14,040 bases of DNA from Oscillospiraceae bacterium. GTDB lineage: Bacteria; Bacillota; Clostridia; Oscillospirales; Oscillospiraceae. The stretch spans positions 1 through 14,040 of the forward strand of contig JAIRRO010000055.1 in NCBI GenBank assembly GCA_031255955.1. The letters run 5' to 3'. Made by a program: the position numbers and the translations under genes. Shown in pieces: positions 7,162 to 13,369 of the stretch (position 1 is its first letter; every line of letters begins with the position of its first letter). The notes under the pieces were generated by a model. It ran no database searches. It worked only from the letters and a program-made list of their open reading frames with translations, and had not been told where the DNA came from.

Positions 7162-7674
7162 TCACAATTCTTTGTCCATAAAGAATACGTCGTCACGCGT
7201 GCCATAACCCATTTCGCGCCAGAATTTTTCAGCCGTAGTATTGCCGGAAAACACGAGTATCCGGCTCTTGCGAACTCCCAACGCATCCAAACGTTGCTCA
7301 AGCGCGGCGACGAGAGTTTTGGCAATTCCCATACGCCTCAACTCCGGAGCAACCGCGAGATGTGATATGTACGCGCCATCACCGCCGAACTCGCAAGTCA
7401 CAGTTGCGATTATAATGCCGTTTTGCTCCGCAATGTAACAGGTGTCAGGATTGCGGGCAAGGATATTTGCCAGAACTTCATATTTGCAGTCGTGACGAGT
7501 GTCCGCGCCGCTGGTTATCTGCCACAGGGCGAAACATTGCGGGTAGTCGGCAAGCGTCATAGGGCGAATTGAATAATTCCGTTTGCGGAACATCTCTTCC
7601 GCATCGTCAACCGTGGGCGGACGAAGCGTTAGCCGTTCCGTCTCGAGCGTTACCGCGCTTTTGTTTTCGTTCAT
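7162..7674 (-). CDS. GNAT-family N-acetyltransferase
   Basis: The 170-residue protein is a GCN5-type acetyltransferase that transfers acetyl from acetyl-CoA; its substrate is not recognisable. Residues 34-170 form a complete domain: YSIRPMTLADYPQCFALW at the start, RNPDTCYIAE at 74-83, HLAVAPELRRMGIAKTLV at 105-122 with the acetyl-CoA loop Arg113-x-x-Gly116-x-Ala118, and NTTAEKFWREMGY at 145-157. Residues 10-29, LETERLTLRPPTVDDAEEMF, look like the first strand of a different, RimJ-type acetyltransferase, so the N-terminus may be a remnant or fusion. The ATG at 7674 has AAAGGA about 9 bases upstream and a promoter beyond it; a longer in-frame extension to 7869 crosses that promoter and is rejected. 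A start at Met28 (7593) is also conceivable. It leads the HipA-like gene by 18 bases. Confidence 0.87.
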   Translation of the reverse strand: MNENKSAVTLETERLTLRPPTVDDAEEMFRKRNYSIRPMTLADYPQCFALWQITSGADTRHDCKYEVLANILARNPDTCYIAEQNGIIIATVTCEFGGDGAYISHLAVAPELRRMGIAKTLVAALEQRLDALGVRKSRILVFSGNTTAEKFWREMGYGTRDDVFFMDKEL

Positions 7675-7690
7675 TTTCCACGTCCTTTCC

Positions 7691-7710
7691 TTTGAACCGA
7701 TAGGTTCAAA
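7691..7710. promoter_or_regulatory. Perfect palindrome in the GNAT leader
   Basis: TTTGAACC-GATA-GGTTCAAA has 8-base perfect arms and a 4-base centre. It begins within a few bases of the predicted GNAT transcript start and ends just before the ribosome binding site. It could be a repressor operator, or a hairpin in the mRNA that limits translation of the GNAT-HipA pair. No regulator gene is visible nearby. Confidence 0.5.
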
Positions 7711-7718
7711 ACAATGAT

Positions 7719-7747
7719 ATAATACCATAAGCGATACAATTCGGCAA
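7719..7747 (-). promoter_or_regulatory. Promoter of the GNAT-HipA pair
   Basis: On the minus strand, TTGCCG (7742-7747) and TATTAT (7719-7724) are 17 bases apart, with TGG extending the -10. The predicted start is near 7712, about 38 bases before the GNAT ATG. The palindrome at 7691-7710 lies immediately downstream. Confidence 0.55.
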
Positions 7748-7814
7748 GGTGGTGAACCCACGAAAGGTACGGAAGCCACGAGCTTTACGGGGTAGCCTCT
7801 CCGGCTGATAGCCG
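7743..7814. repeat. Repeat-like tract upstream of purL
   Basis: CCACGA-NNNN-TACGG occurs twice with an 18-base period (7758-7772 and 7776-7790). The tract ends in the hairpin CGGCT-GAT-AGCCG (7802-7814), which resembles units of the palindrome array after purL. Read on the plus strand in one frame it gives GEPTKGTEATSFTG then a stop, not part of any gene here. I suspect a dispersed intergenic repeat, but only a genome search could show it. The right copy of the islet-flanking direct repeat (7782-7794) lies inside this tract. Confidence 0.35.
7782..7794. repeat. Right copy of imperfect direct repeat flanking the islet
   Basis: GCTTTACGGGGTA matches 12 of 13 bases of the left copy at the end of the reductase gene. 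Read in the reductase frame it also encodes FTG followed by a stop, here TAG, and GGTACGGA a little upstream echoes GGCACGGA of the reductase. Confidence 0.35.
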
Positions 7815-7840
7815 TTGCATAGCCGTTGCATAGCCGTTGC
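7809..7840. repeat. 11-bp tandem repeat, nearly three copies
   Basis: TAGCCGTTGCA occurs at 7809-7819 and 7820-7830, and all but its last base at 7831-7840. The period of 11 is close to one helical turn. The third copy supplies the TTGC of the purL -35 region, so copy number could alter promoter strength or spacing of a regulator. Confidence 0.85.
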
Positions 7841-7866
7841 GCCCGGTGGGGCTTATGTGGTATACT
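7837..7866 (+). promoter_or_regulatory. Promoter of purL
   Basis: TATACT (7861-7866) is preceded by ATGTGG, giving an extended -10. The best -35 is TTGCGC (7837-7842) with an 18-base spacer, a weak match. The predicted start is near 7873, about 40 bases before the likely start codon. I see no purine riboswitch or obvious PurR site. A 9-base tandem repeat, ATCCCGATG (7875-7883 and 7884-7892), fills the leader. Confidence 0.5.
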
Positions 7867-7913
7867 CACTTCATATCCCGATGATCCCGATGAGAGGAAT
7901 GGTAAAACAGACT

Positions 7914-10900
7914 ATGTCCGTATACCGCTGCTACACAGAAAAAAAAGAAGGCTTTGACGTTGAGGCGCGCGCCGTATTCGCCGAGGCGCGGGATTTTCTC
8001 GCCATCCCGAGGCTTGACGGGGTGCGGCTTTTCGTGAGATATGACATCGAGGGCATTACAGAGGAGCAATATCGCGTTGCAAGGACGGCGATTTTATCCG
8101 AGCCCGCCATTGACCGCGTGTATGACGAGACGCTGCCGGAGATAAATGCGGACGCGTTCCGCCTCGCCGTTGAGGCGCTGCCCGGGCAGTATGACCAGCG
8201 CGCGGATTCCGGCGCGCAATGTATTCAGATGATCACGCGCGGCGAGCGTCCCGCGGTGCGCGCGGCGCGTGTGTACGTGTTTTTCGGGGCGCTCACCGAC
8301 GCGGACAAGGCTGCCCTGCGCGCATATTTGATAAATCCCGTGGAAACGCGCGAGGCTTCCCCCGATAAGCCAAAGACACTGGCGGAGCCGTCCCCCGCGC
8401 CGGAGCCGATACGCTGCATCGAAGGCTTCGCCTCAGCCGCCGACGCGCGGCTGGAGGAAATACTCAGCGAATACGGGCTGGCGATGGACGCCGCCGATTT
8501 GGCGTTCACGCGTGACTGGTTCCGCGACATTGAGCGGCGCGACCCGACGGTCACAGAGCTGCGAATTCTGGATACCTATTGGTCGGATCACTGCCGCCAC
8601 ACGACATTTTTAACGCGCCTTGAGGACGTGATAATCGAGGACGAAACCGTCCGCGAGGCATATGAGCGCTATCTGCGCCTGCGCGGGGAGGTATACGGCG
8701 ACGCCGCCGGTGACCGCCCCGTGACGCTGATGGATATTGCCACAATCGCCGCCCGCGCGCTCAGAAAACGCGGGCTTTTGAAAAACCTTGATATATCCGA
8801 CGAGGTGAACGCTTGCTCAATACGCATTGACACCGAGACGGAAAACGGCGCTGAGGAATGGCTGCTGATGTTCAAAAACGAGACGCACAACCACCCGACG
8901 GAGATAGAACCGTTCGGCGGGGCGGCAACCTGCATCGGCGGCGCGATACGCGACCCGCTGTCCGGCAGGGCGTTTGTATATCAGGCGATGCGCGTGACAG
9001 GCGCGGGGGATCCCTGCGCGCCCGTTTCAGAGACGATAGTCGGCAAGCTGCCGCAGCGGCGGCTCACCACGTCGGCGGCGCGCGGATATTCAAGCTATGG
9101 CAACCAAATCGGGCTGCCGACAGGCATAGTGCGCGAGCATTACCACCCCGGCTATGTCGCCAAGCGCATGGAGATAGGCGCCGTTGTCGGCGCGGTGCGC
9201 CTTGCCGATGTTCGCCGCGAGACGCCGGAGGCGGGCGACGCCGTAATACTGCTCGGAGGACGCACAGGCAGAGATGGAATCGGCGGCGCGACAGGCTCGT
9301 CCAAAACGCACGACGACAAATCAGTTACGGCGATGTCCGGCGAGGTTCAAAAGGGCAACGCGCCGGAGGAACGCAAGCTGCAGCGTCTGTTCCGCGACGC
9401 AGAGGTGACACGAATGATTAAGCGCTGCAACGATTTTGGCGCGGGCGGCGTCTCCGTCGCCATCGGTGAGCTGGCTGACGGCTTGGATATCGATTTATCA
9501 ATGGTACGCCGCAAATACGAAGGCTTAGGCGCGACGGAGCTGGCTATCTCCGAATCGCAGGAGCGTATGGCGGTCGTCGTCGCCCGCCGCGACGCGCAGG
9601 CGTTCATCGCGAAGGCGGATGCCGAAAACCTGGAGGCGTACATCGTCGCGGAGGTGACAGCCTCACCGCGGCTTGTTATGCGATTTAACGGCGAAACAGC
9701 GGCAGATTTGCCGCGCGCGCTGCTCGCGTCAAACGGCGCCCCGCGCCGCGCGCAGGCGCATGTTCCACCCCGCGCCGCAGCGGATACGCCTAAAGCTCCG
9801 CCGCGCGGCATATACGAAAAACTCGCCACGGCGTCCGCCATCGGACTTTCGGAAATGTTCGATTCCTCGGTGGGTGCGGGGACGGTGCTATCCCCCTACG
9901 GCGGGAGGACGCAGCGCACACCGATGCAGGTTATGGCGGCGCTCATCCCCGTAAAATCCGGCGAAACCTCCACCTGCTCCGTGATGGCTTACGGCTTTGA
10001 CCCCTATCTGTCAGAGGCTGACCCCTATCAGGGCGCGCGCGCTGCTGTAATTACGAGCATCGCCAAGCTCACGGCGGCAGGCTGCAACCCGGACGAAGCG
10101 TATCTTAGCCTTCAGGAATACTTTGAAAAGCTGCGGCGCGAGCCGCTGCGCTGGGGCAAGCCGCTGTCCGCGCTGCTCGGCGCGCTTGACGCGCAGATGG
10201 GACTTGAAACAGCGGCGATAGGCGGCAAGGACAGTATGTCCGGCAGCTTCAGCCCGGCGGCGACGACGCCGGGAGAGGCGGCGGCGGAGCTGAACGTCCC
10301 GCCCACGCTTGTGTCGTTCGCCATTGCCCCCGCCGACGCGCGGCGCGTCATATCGCCTGAGTTCAAAGCGGCGGGACACGATGTTGTGCTGTTCCCCGCG
10401 GGAAAAACGCTGCCGGAGACAAAGCGCGTCTGGCGGCTGGTTTTTGATAAAATACAGCGCGGCGAAATTATCTCCGCGTGGGCGGCGGAGAGCGTCGGCG
10501 TGGCGGAGGGTATTATAAATATGACCTTCGGAAACGGCGTCGGCTTTGAAGGCGTCGCCGCTTCTGCCGGGCTTATGCGCGATACATCAAGCATCCCCGG
10601 CGCGATAATCGCGGAGCTGTCCGGCGTCGTCGGGAAAGCTTCTGCCGATGCCGGGGATGAGCACATCCTGCTTGGGCGCACCACCGCGAACGGCGTCGTT
10701 TCGCTGACAGGCAGCGGGGAAGGGCGCGCTGTTTCGGAGCTGCTGCGTGAGCGCGAGAGCGTTCTTGAGGACGTTTTCCCGCAGCGCGCACTGCAGACGG
10801 GAGACGCCCCCGCAGTAACCTTCCCCGAGCGGCACAGCTATTCCGCCGCAGCCAAATTCGCGCGTCCGCGCGCCGTGATTTTATCCTTCCCCGGCACAAA

Positions 10901-11660
10901 CAGCGAGATAGACACGCAGCGCGCCTTAACGCGCGCCGGAGCGGACGCGGAGGTGCTGGTCGTTCGCAATCTGACGGCGCAAATGCTGACAGAATCGATA
11001 GAGGCGGCGCGGGCGGCAATCTCACGGAGCCAAATTGTTGTTCTGCCGGGCGGATTTTCCGGCGGGGACGAGCCGGACGGCAGCGCAAAATTCATCACGG
11101 CATTCTTCCGCAGTCCCGCGATAACGGACGCGACGCACGAGCTGCTGCGCGCGCGCGACGGGCTAATGCTCGGAATTTGCAACGGATTTCAGGCGCTGAT
11201 AAAATTGGGGCTTGTGCCGTATGGCGAGATAATCCCGCCGGAGCGCAACAAATTCACGCTGACGCACAACATCATCGGGCGGCATCAGGCGAAATATGTG
11301 TACACGCGCGTCGCCTCCGTCGCGTCGCCGTGGATGCTTGACTCGCGCGTGGGTGAGGTGTACGCCGTGCCGATATCACACGGGGAGGGGCGCTTTTTCG
11401 CGCCGGAGGACGAGCTGCGCGCACTTGCCGCGCGCGGACAGATAGCAACGCAGTATTCAAACGCAGACGGCGCGCCGTCGATGGATATCTCCGTTAATCC
11501 GAACGGCTCACTGCTTGCTGTGGAGGGCATATTCTCACCCGACGGACGCGTGTTCGGCAGGATGGGACACCCCGAACGCCGCGGCGAGAACGTCGCGCGC
11601 AACATCCCCGGCAACAAGCACCACCCGATATTTGAAAGCGGCGTGCGCTATTACCAATAG
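7914..11660 (+). CDS. purL: Phosphoribosylformylglycinamidine synthase, single-chain PurL
   Basis: This enzyme makes FGAM from FGAR, glutamine and ATP, the fourth step of purine synthesis. The protein of about 1248 residues is the long one-chain form with all parts fused: an N-terminal PurS-like region starting MSVYRCYTEKKEGFDVEA, a linker with YWSDHCRHTTF, the synthetase domains with NETHNHPTEIEPFGGAAT, SGETSTCSVMAYGFDPY and GGKDSMSG, and a class I glutaminase at the C-terminus. The glutaminase shows VVLPGGFSGGDE, Cys1089 in GICNGFQAL, and His1219 and Glu1221 in GHPERRGEN. The start is uncertain: ATG 7914 begins the conserved sequence but AGAGGA is 15 bases away, whereas ATG 7899 directly follows that AGAGGA with no spacing. 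No other pur genes are nearby. It is transcribed alone, after the repeat-rich leader, and is followed by the palindrome array. Confidence 0.96.
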   Translation: MSVYRCYTEKKEGFDVEARAVFAEARDFLAIPRLDGVRLFVRYDIEGITEEQYRVARTAILSEPAIDRVYDETLPEINADAFRLAVEALPGQYDQRADSGAQCIQMITRGERPAVRAARVYVFFGALTDADKAALRAYLINPVETREASPDKPKTLAEPSPAPEPIRCIEGFASAADARLEEILSEYGLAMDAADLAFTRDWFRDIERRDPTVTELRILDTYWSDHCRHTTFLTRLEDVIIEDETVREAYERYLRLRGEVYGDAAGDRPVTLMDIATIAARALRKRGLLKNLDISDEVNACSIRIDTETENGAEEWLLMFKNETHNHPTEIEPFGGAATCIGGAIRDPLSGRAFVYQAMRVTGAGDPCAPVSETIVGKLPQRRLTTSAARGYSSYGNQIGLPTGIVREHYHPGYVAKRMEIGAVVGAVRLADVRRETPEAGDAVILLGGRTGRDGIGGATGSSKTHDDKSVTAMSGEVQKGNAPEERKLQRLFRDAEVTRMIKRCNDFGAGGVSVAIGELADGLDIDLSMVRRKYEGLGATELAISESQERMAVVVARRDAQAFIAKADAENLEAYIVAEVTASPRLVMRFNGETAADLPRALLASNGAPRRAQAHVPPRAAADTPKAPPRGIYEKLATASAIGLSEMFDSSVGAGTVLSPYGGRTQRTPMQVMAALIPVKSGETSTCSVMAYGFDPYLSEADPYQGARAAVITSIAKLTAAGCNPDEAYLSLQEYFEKLRREPLRWGKPLSALLGALDAQMGLETAAIGGKDSMSGSFSPAATTPGEAAAELNVPPTLVSFAIAPADARRVISPEFKAAGHDVVLFPAGKTLPETKRVWRLVFDKIQRGEIISAWAAESVGVAEGIINMTFGNGVGFEGVAASAGLMRDTSSIPGAIIAELSGVVGKASADAGDEHILLGRTTANGVVSLTGSGEGRAVSELLRERESVLEDVFPQRALQTGDAPAVTFPERHSYSAAAKFARPRAVILSFPGTNSEIDTQRALTRAGADAEVLVVRNLTAQMLTESIEAARAAISRSQIVVLPGGFSGGDEPDGSAKFITAFFRSPAITDATHELLRARDGLMLGICNGFQALIKLGLVPYGEIIPPERNKFTLTHNIIGRHQAKYVYTRVASVASPWMLDSRVGEVYAVPISHGEGRFFAPEDELRALAARGQIATQYSNADGAPSMDISVNPNGSLLAVEGIFSPDGRVFGRMGHPERRGENVARNIPGNKHHPIFESGVRYYQ

Positions 11661-11669
11661 CAGCAAGCC

Positions 11670-11863
11670 GGGACACGCTTCGCGTACCCCGCGCGGTAGC
11701 GCGTTCCCCGTGCCGCAAGCACGTAAACCACGCGAAGCGTGTCCCGCGCGATAGCGCGTTCCCCGTGCCGAGGCACGTTAAATTCCCCGATAGCACGTTA
11801 ACATAAACAGGACACGCACGGCGTGTCCCGCACCCGCAGGTGCGTACCCCGTGCGATAGCACG
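11670..11863. repeat. Array of about ten short GC-arm palindromes
   Basis: The 222-base gap between purL and cdd is almost filled by small stem-loops with 4-8 base arms and 3-5 base loops. They lie at 11675-11685, 11690-11703, 11709-11723, 11729-11741, 11745-11758, 11764-11777, 11785-11797 (left arm lost), 11810-11828, 11829-11844 and 11850-11863. Typical units are CGCGC-GATA-GCGCG, CGTGC-GATA-GCACG, CGTGC-CGAG-GCACG and GGACACGC-ACG-GCGTGTCC. Most are joined by T(A/T)CCC or by TAAA-like linkers. GGGACACGCTTCGCGT (11670-11685) recurs inverted and exact at 11730-11745. None is followed by a T-run, so these are not ordinary terminators. The last unit ends 7 bases before the GGAGG of cdd, so it may affect cdd translation. 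No coding potential is evident. Confidence 0.85.
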
Positions 11864-11882
11864 TAAAATGGAGGATTAAATA

Positions 11883-12284
11883 ATGCGAGTCAGCGACAGA
11901 GAATTAATCAATATGGCGGCACTGGCAAAGGAGCGGGCGTACAGCCCGTATTCCGGCTTTCCGACGGGCGCCGCCATCGAGTGTGAGGACGGCTCGGTAT
12001 TCATCGGATGCCGCGTGGAAAACCCCTCACCCGCGTTGTCGGTGTGCGCCGAAACGGCGGCGCTTACAGCGGCGCTGAGCGCGGGACAGCGGATATTCAA
12101 GCGCATCGCGATAGCGTCCGACGGCGCGACATACTGTATGCCGTGCGGCGGGTGCCGTCAGGTGCTGCACGAATTTTCTCCGGATATGGAGATTTTAGCG
12201 TCGCGCGCGGACGGGAGATATGTCAGCTATCGCCTGACGGATCTTTTCCCGCGCCCGTTCGGACGCGATACGATTAAGGGATAA
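11883..12284 (+). CDS. cdd: Cytidine deaminase
   Basis: Cdd converts cytidine and deoxycytidine to uridine forms in pyrimidine salvage. The 133-residue protein is the normal length of the small tetrameric class. Zinc and catalytic residues are clear: Cys55 and Glu57 in VCAETAAL, and Cys88 and Cys91 in PCGGCRQV. The substrate-binding N-terminal YSPYSGFPTGAA is at 20-31, with Phe in place of the usual Lys or Asn after SPYSG, and the C-terminal LFPRPFG is at 121-127. GGAGG precedes the ATG by 8 bases. prfA follows after 11 bases, with its ribosome binding site starting at the cdd stop, so the two are probably co-transcribed. I found no convincing promoter of its own; transcription may read through from purL across the palindrome array. 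Confidence 0.95.
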   Translation: MRVSDRELINMAALAKERAYSPYSGFPTGAAIECEDGSVFIGCRVENPSPALSVCAETAALTAALSAGQRIFKRIAIASDGATYCMPCGGCRQVLHEFSPDMEILASRADGRYVSYRLTDLFPRPFGRDTIKG

Positions 12285-12295
12285 GAGGTGCGCCA

Positions 12296-13360
12296 ATGCG
12301 CGAAAAGCTTGCCGCGATTGCGGAAAAATACGACGCGTTAACACAGCAGCTGCAAATGCCGGAGATATATTCGGACTCTGTGCAATACACAAAGCTCTCG
12401 CGCGAGCAGCGGGAGCTTGCCCCCATAGCGGAGGCATATCAAAGGCTACTAAAGCTGGAAGCCGATATGAGCTCCGCGCGCGAGCTGATGGACGACCCCG
12501 ACCTGCGCGAGCTTGCCCGGGAGGAATACGACGCAGCGCGCGAAGCGATTGAAGACGCGGAATCAGAGTTGCGGACACTGCTGCTGCCGCGCGACCCGGA
12601 CGACGACAAAAGCGTCATCATAGAAATCCGCGGCGGCGCGGGCGGAGAGGAAGCCGCGCTGTTCGCGCACACGCTGTTCCGTATGTATTCGATGTACGCA
12701 GAAACGCGCCGCTGGAAGGTCGATGTGGCGAACATCAACGAAACGGAGCTTGGCGGAATAAAAGAGGTCAGCTTCATAATCGAGGGGCGCGGGGCGTACT
12801 CCAGACTTAAATTTGAAAGCGGCGTTCACCGCGTACAGCGCGTGCCGGACACGGAAAGCTCCGGACGGATTCACACTTCAACTGTCACCGTCGCCGTGCT
12901 GCCGGAGATGGACGAGGTTGACCTTGAAATAAACCCCGTCGATTTACAAATAGACACGTTTCGATCCTCCGGCGCGGGCGGACAGCACGTTAACAAAACG
13001 GAAAGCGCCATCCGCATCACCCATTTACCGACGGGTACGGTTGTGGAGTGTCAGGACGAGCGCAGCCAGCGGCAAAACCGCGAACGGGCGATGAAAATCC
13101 TTGCCTCGCGGCTATACGAGGAAGAACGCCGCCGCCAGACGGAGGAGGTAGCGGCGGAACGCCACCGTCAGGTGGGCACCGGCGACCGAAGCGAGCGCAT
13201 CCGCACGTACAACTATCCGCAAAACCGCATTACAGATCACAGAATCTCAACGAATTTCAATAAATTCGATCAGATATTAAACGGCGCGATCGACGAAATA
13301 ATCGACGCGCTGACGATGGCAGACCGCGCGGCGCGGCTTGAAGCCTCCGGCGGCGACTGA
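12296..13360 (+). CDS. prfA: Peptide chain release factor 1 (RF1)
   Basis: RF1 recognises UAA and UAG stops on the ribosome and triggers peptide release. The 354-residue protein has the coiled N-terminal domain, IRGGAGGEEAALFA at 111-124, the codon-reading tripeptide Pro184-Asp185-Thr186 in RVPDTESSGRIHTST, and the universal GGQ at 228-230 in RSSGAGGQHVNKT. The PxT tripeptide identifies RF1; RF2 has SPF there. The middle residue Asp is unusual next to the Ala or Val I recall from model bacteria. AAGAGGTG starts at the cdd stop and ends 5 bases before the ATG. The gene for the GGQ methylase, prmC, which often follows prfA, is not here; tsaC follows directly instead. Confidence 0.97.
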   Translation: MREKLAAIAEKYDALTQQLQMPEIYSDSVQYTKLSREQRELAPIAEAYQRLLKLEADMSSARELMDDPDLRELAREEYDAAREAIEDAESELRTLLLPRDPDDDKSVIIEIRGGAGGEEAALFAHTLFRMYSMYAETRRWKVDVANINETELGGIKEVSFIIEGRGAYSRLKFESGVHRVQRVPDTESSGRIHTSTVTVAVLPEMDEVDLEINPVDLQIDTFRSSGAGGQHVNKTESAIRITHLPTGTVVECQDERSQRQNRERAMKILASRLYEEERRRQTEEVAAERHRQVGTGDRSERIRTYNYPQNRITDHRISTNFNKFDQILNGAIDEIIDALTMADRAARLEASGGD

Positions 13361-13369
13361 TATTCCGCT

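Noticed and set aside
5968..7680. Insertion sequence or prophage remnant
   Set aside because: There is no transposase, integrase, terminal inverted repeat or phage gene; only the direct repeats and composition suggest transfer.
7675..7869. 65-codon N-terminal extension of the GNAT gene
   Set aside because: It crosses the GNAT promoter and the palindrome, and shows no protein family; ATG 7674 has a good ribosome binding site.
7815..7913. Upstream start for purL at 7815
   Set aside because: It lies before the predicted purL promoter and inside the tandem repeat; family sequence begins at 7914.
7745..7913. Purine riboswitch or PurR-type box before purL
   Set aside because: No three-way junction consensus or recognisable box is visible, and the predicted leader is only about 40 bases.
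11810..11828. Rho-independent terminator after purL
   Set aside because: The 8-base-arm hairpin is strong but is followed by CGCACCC, not a T-run, and neighbouring hairpins also lack T-runs.
11661..11882. CRISPR array reading of the palindromes
   Set aside because: Units are short, differ in sequence, and have linkers of 0-12 bases with shared composition rather than unique spacers; there are no cas genes.
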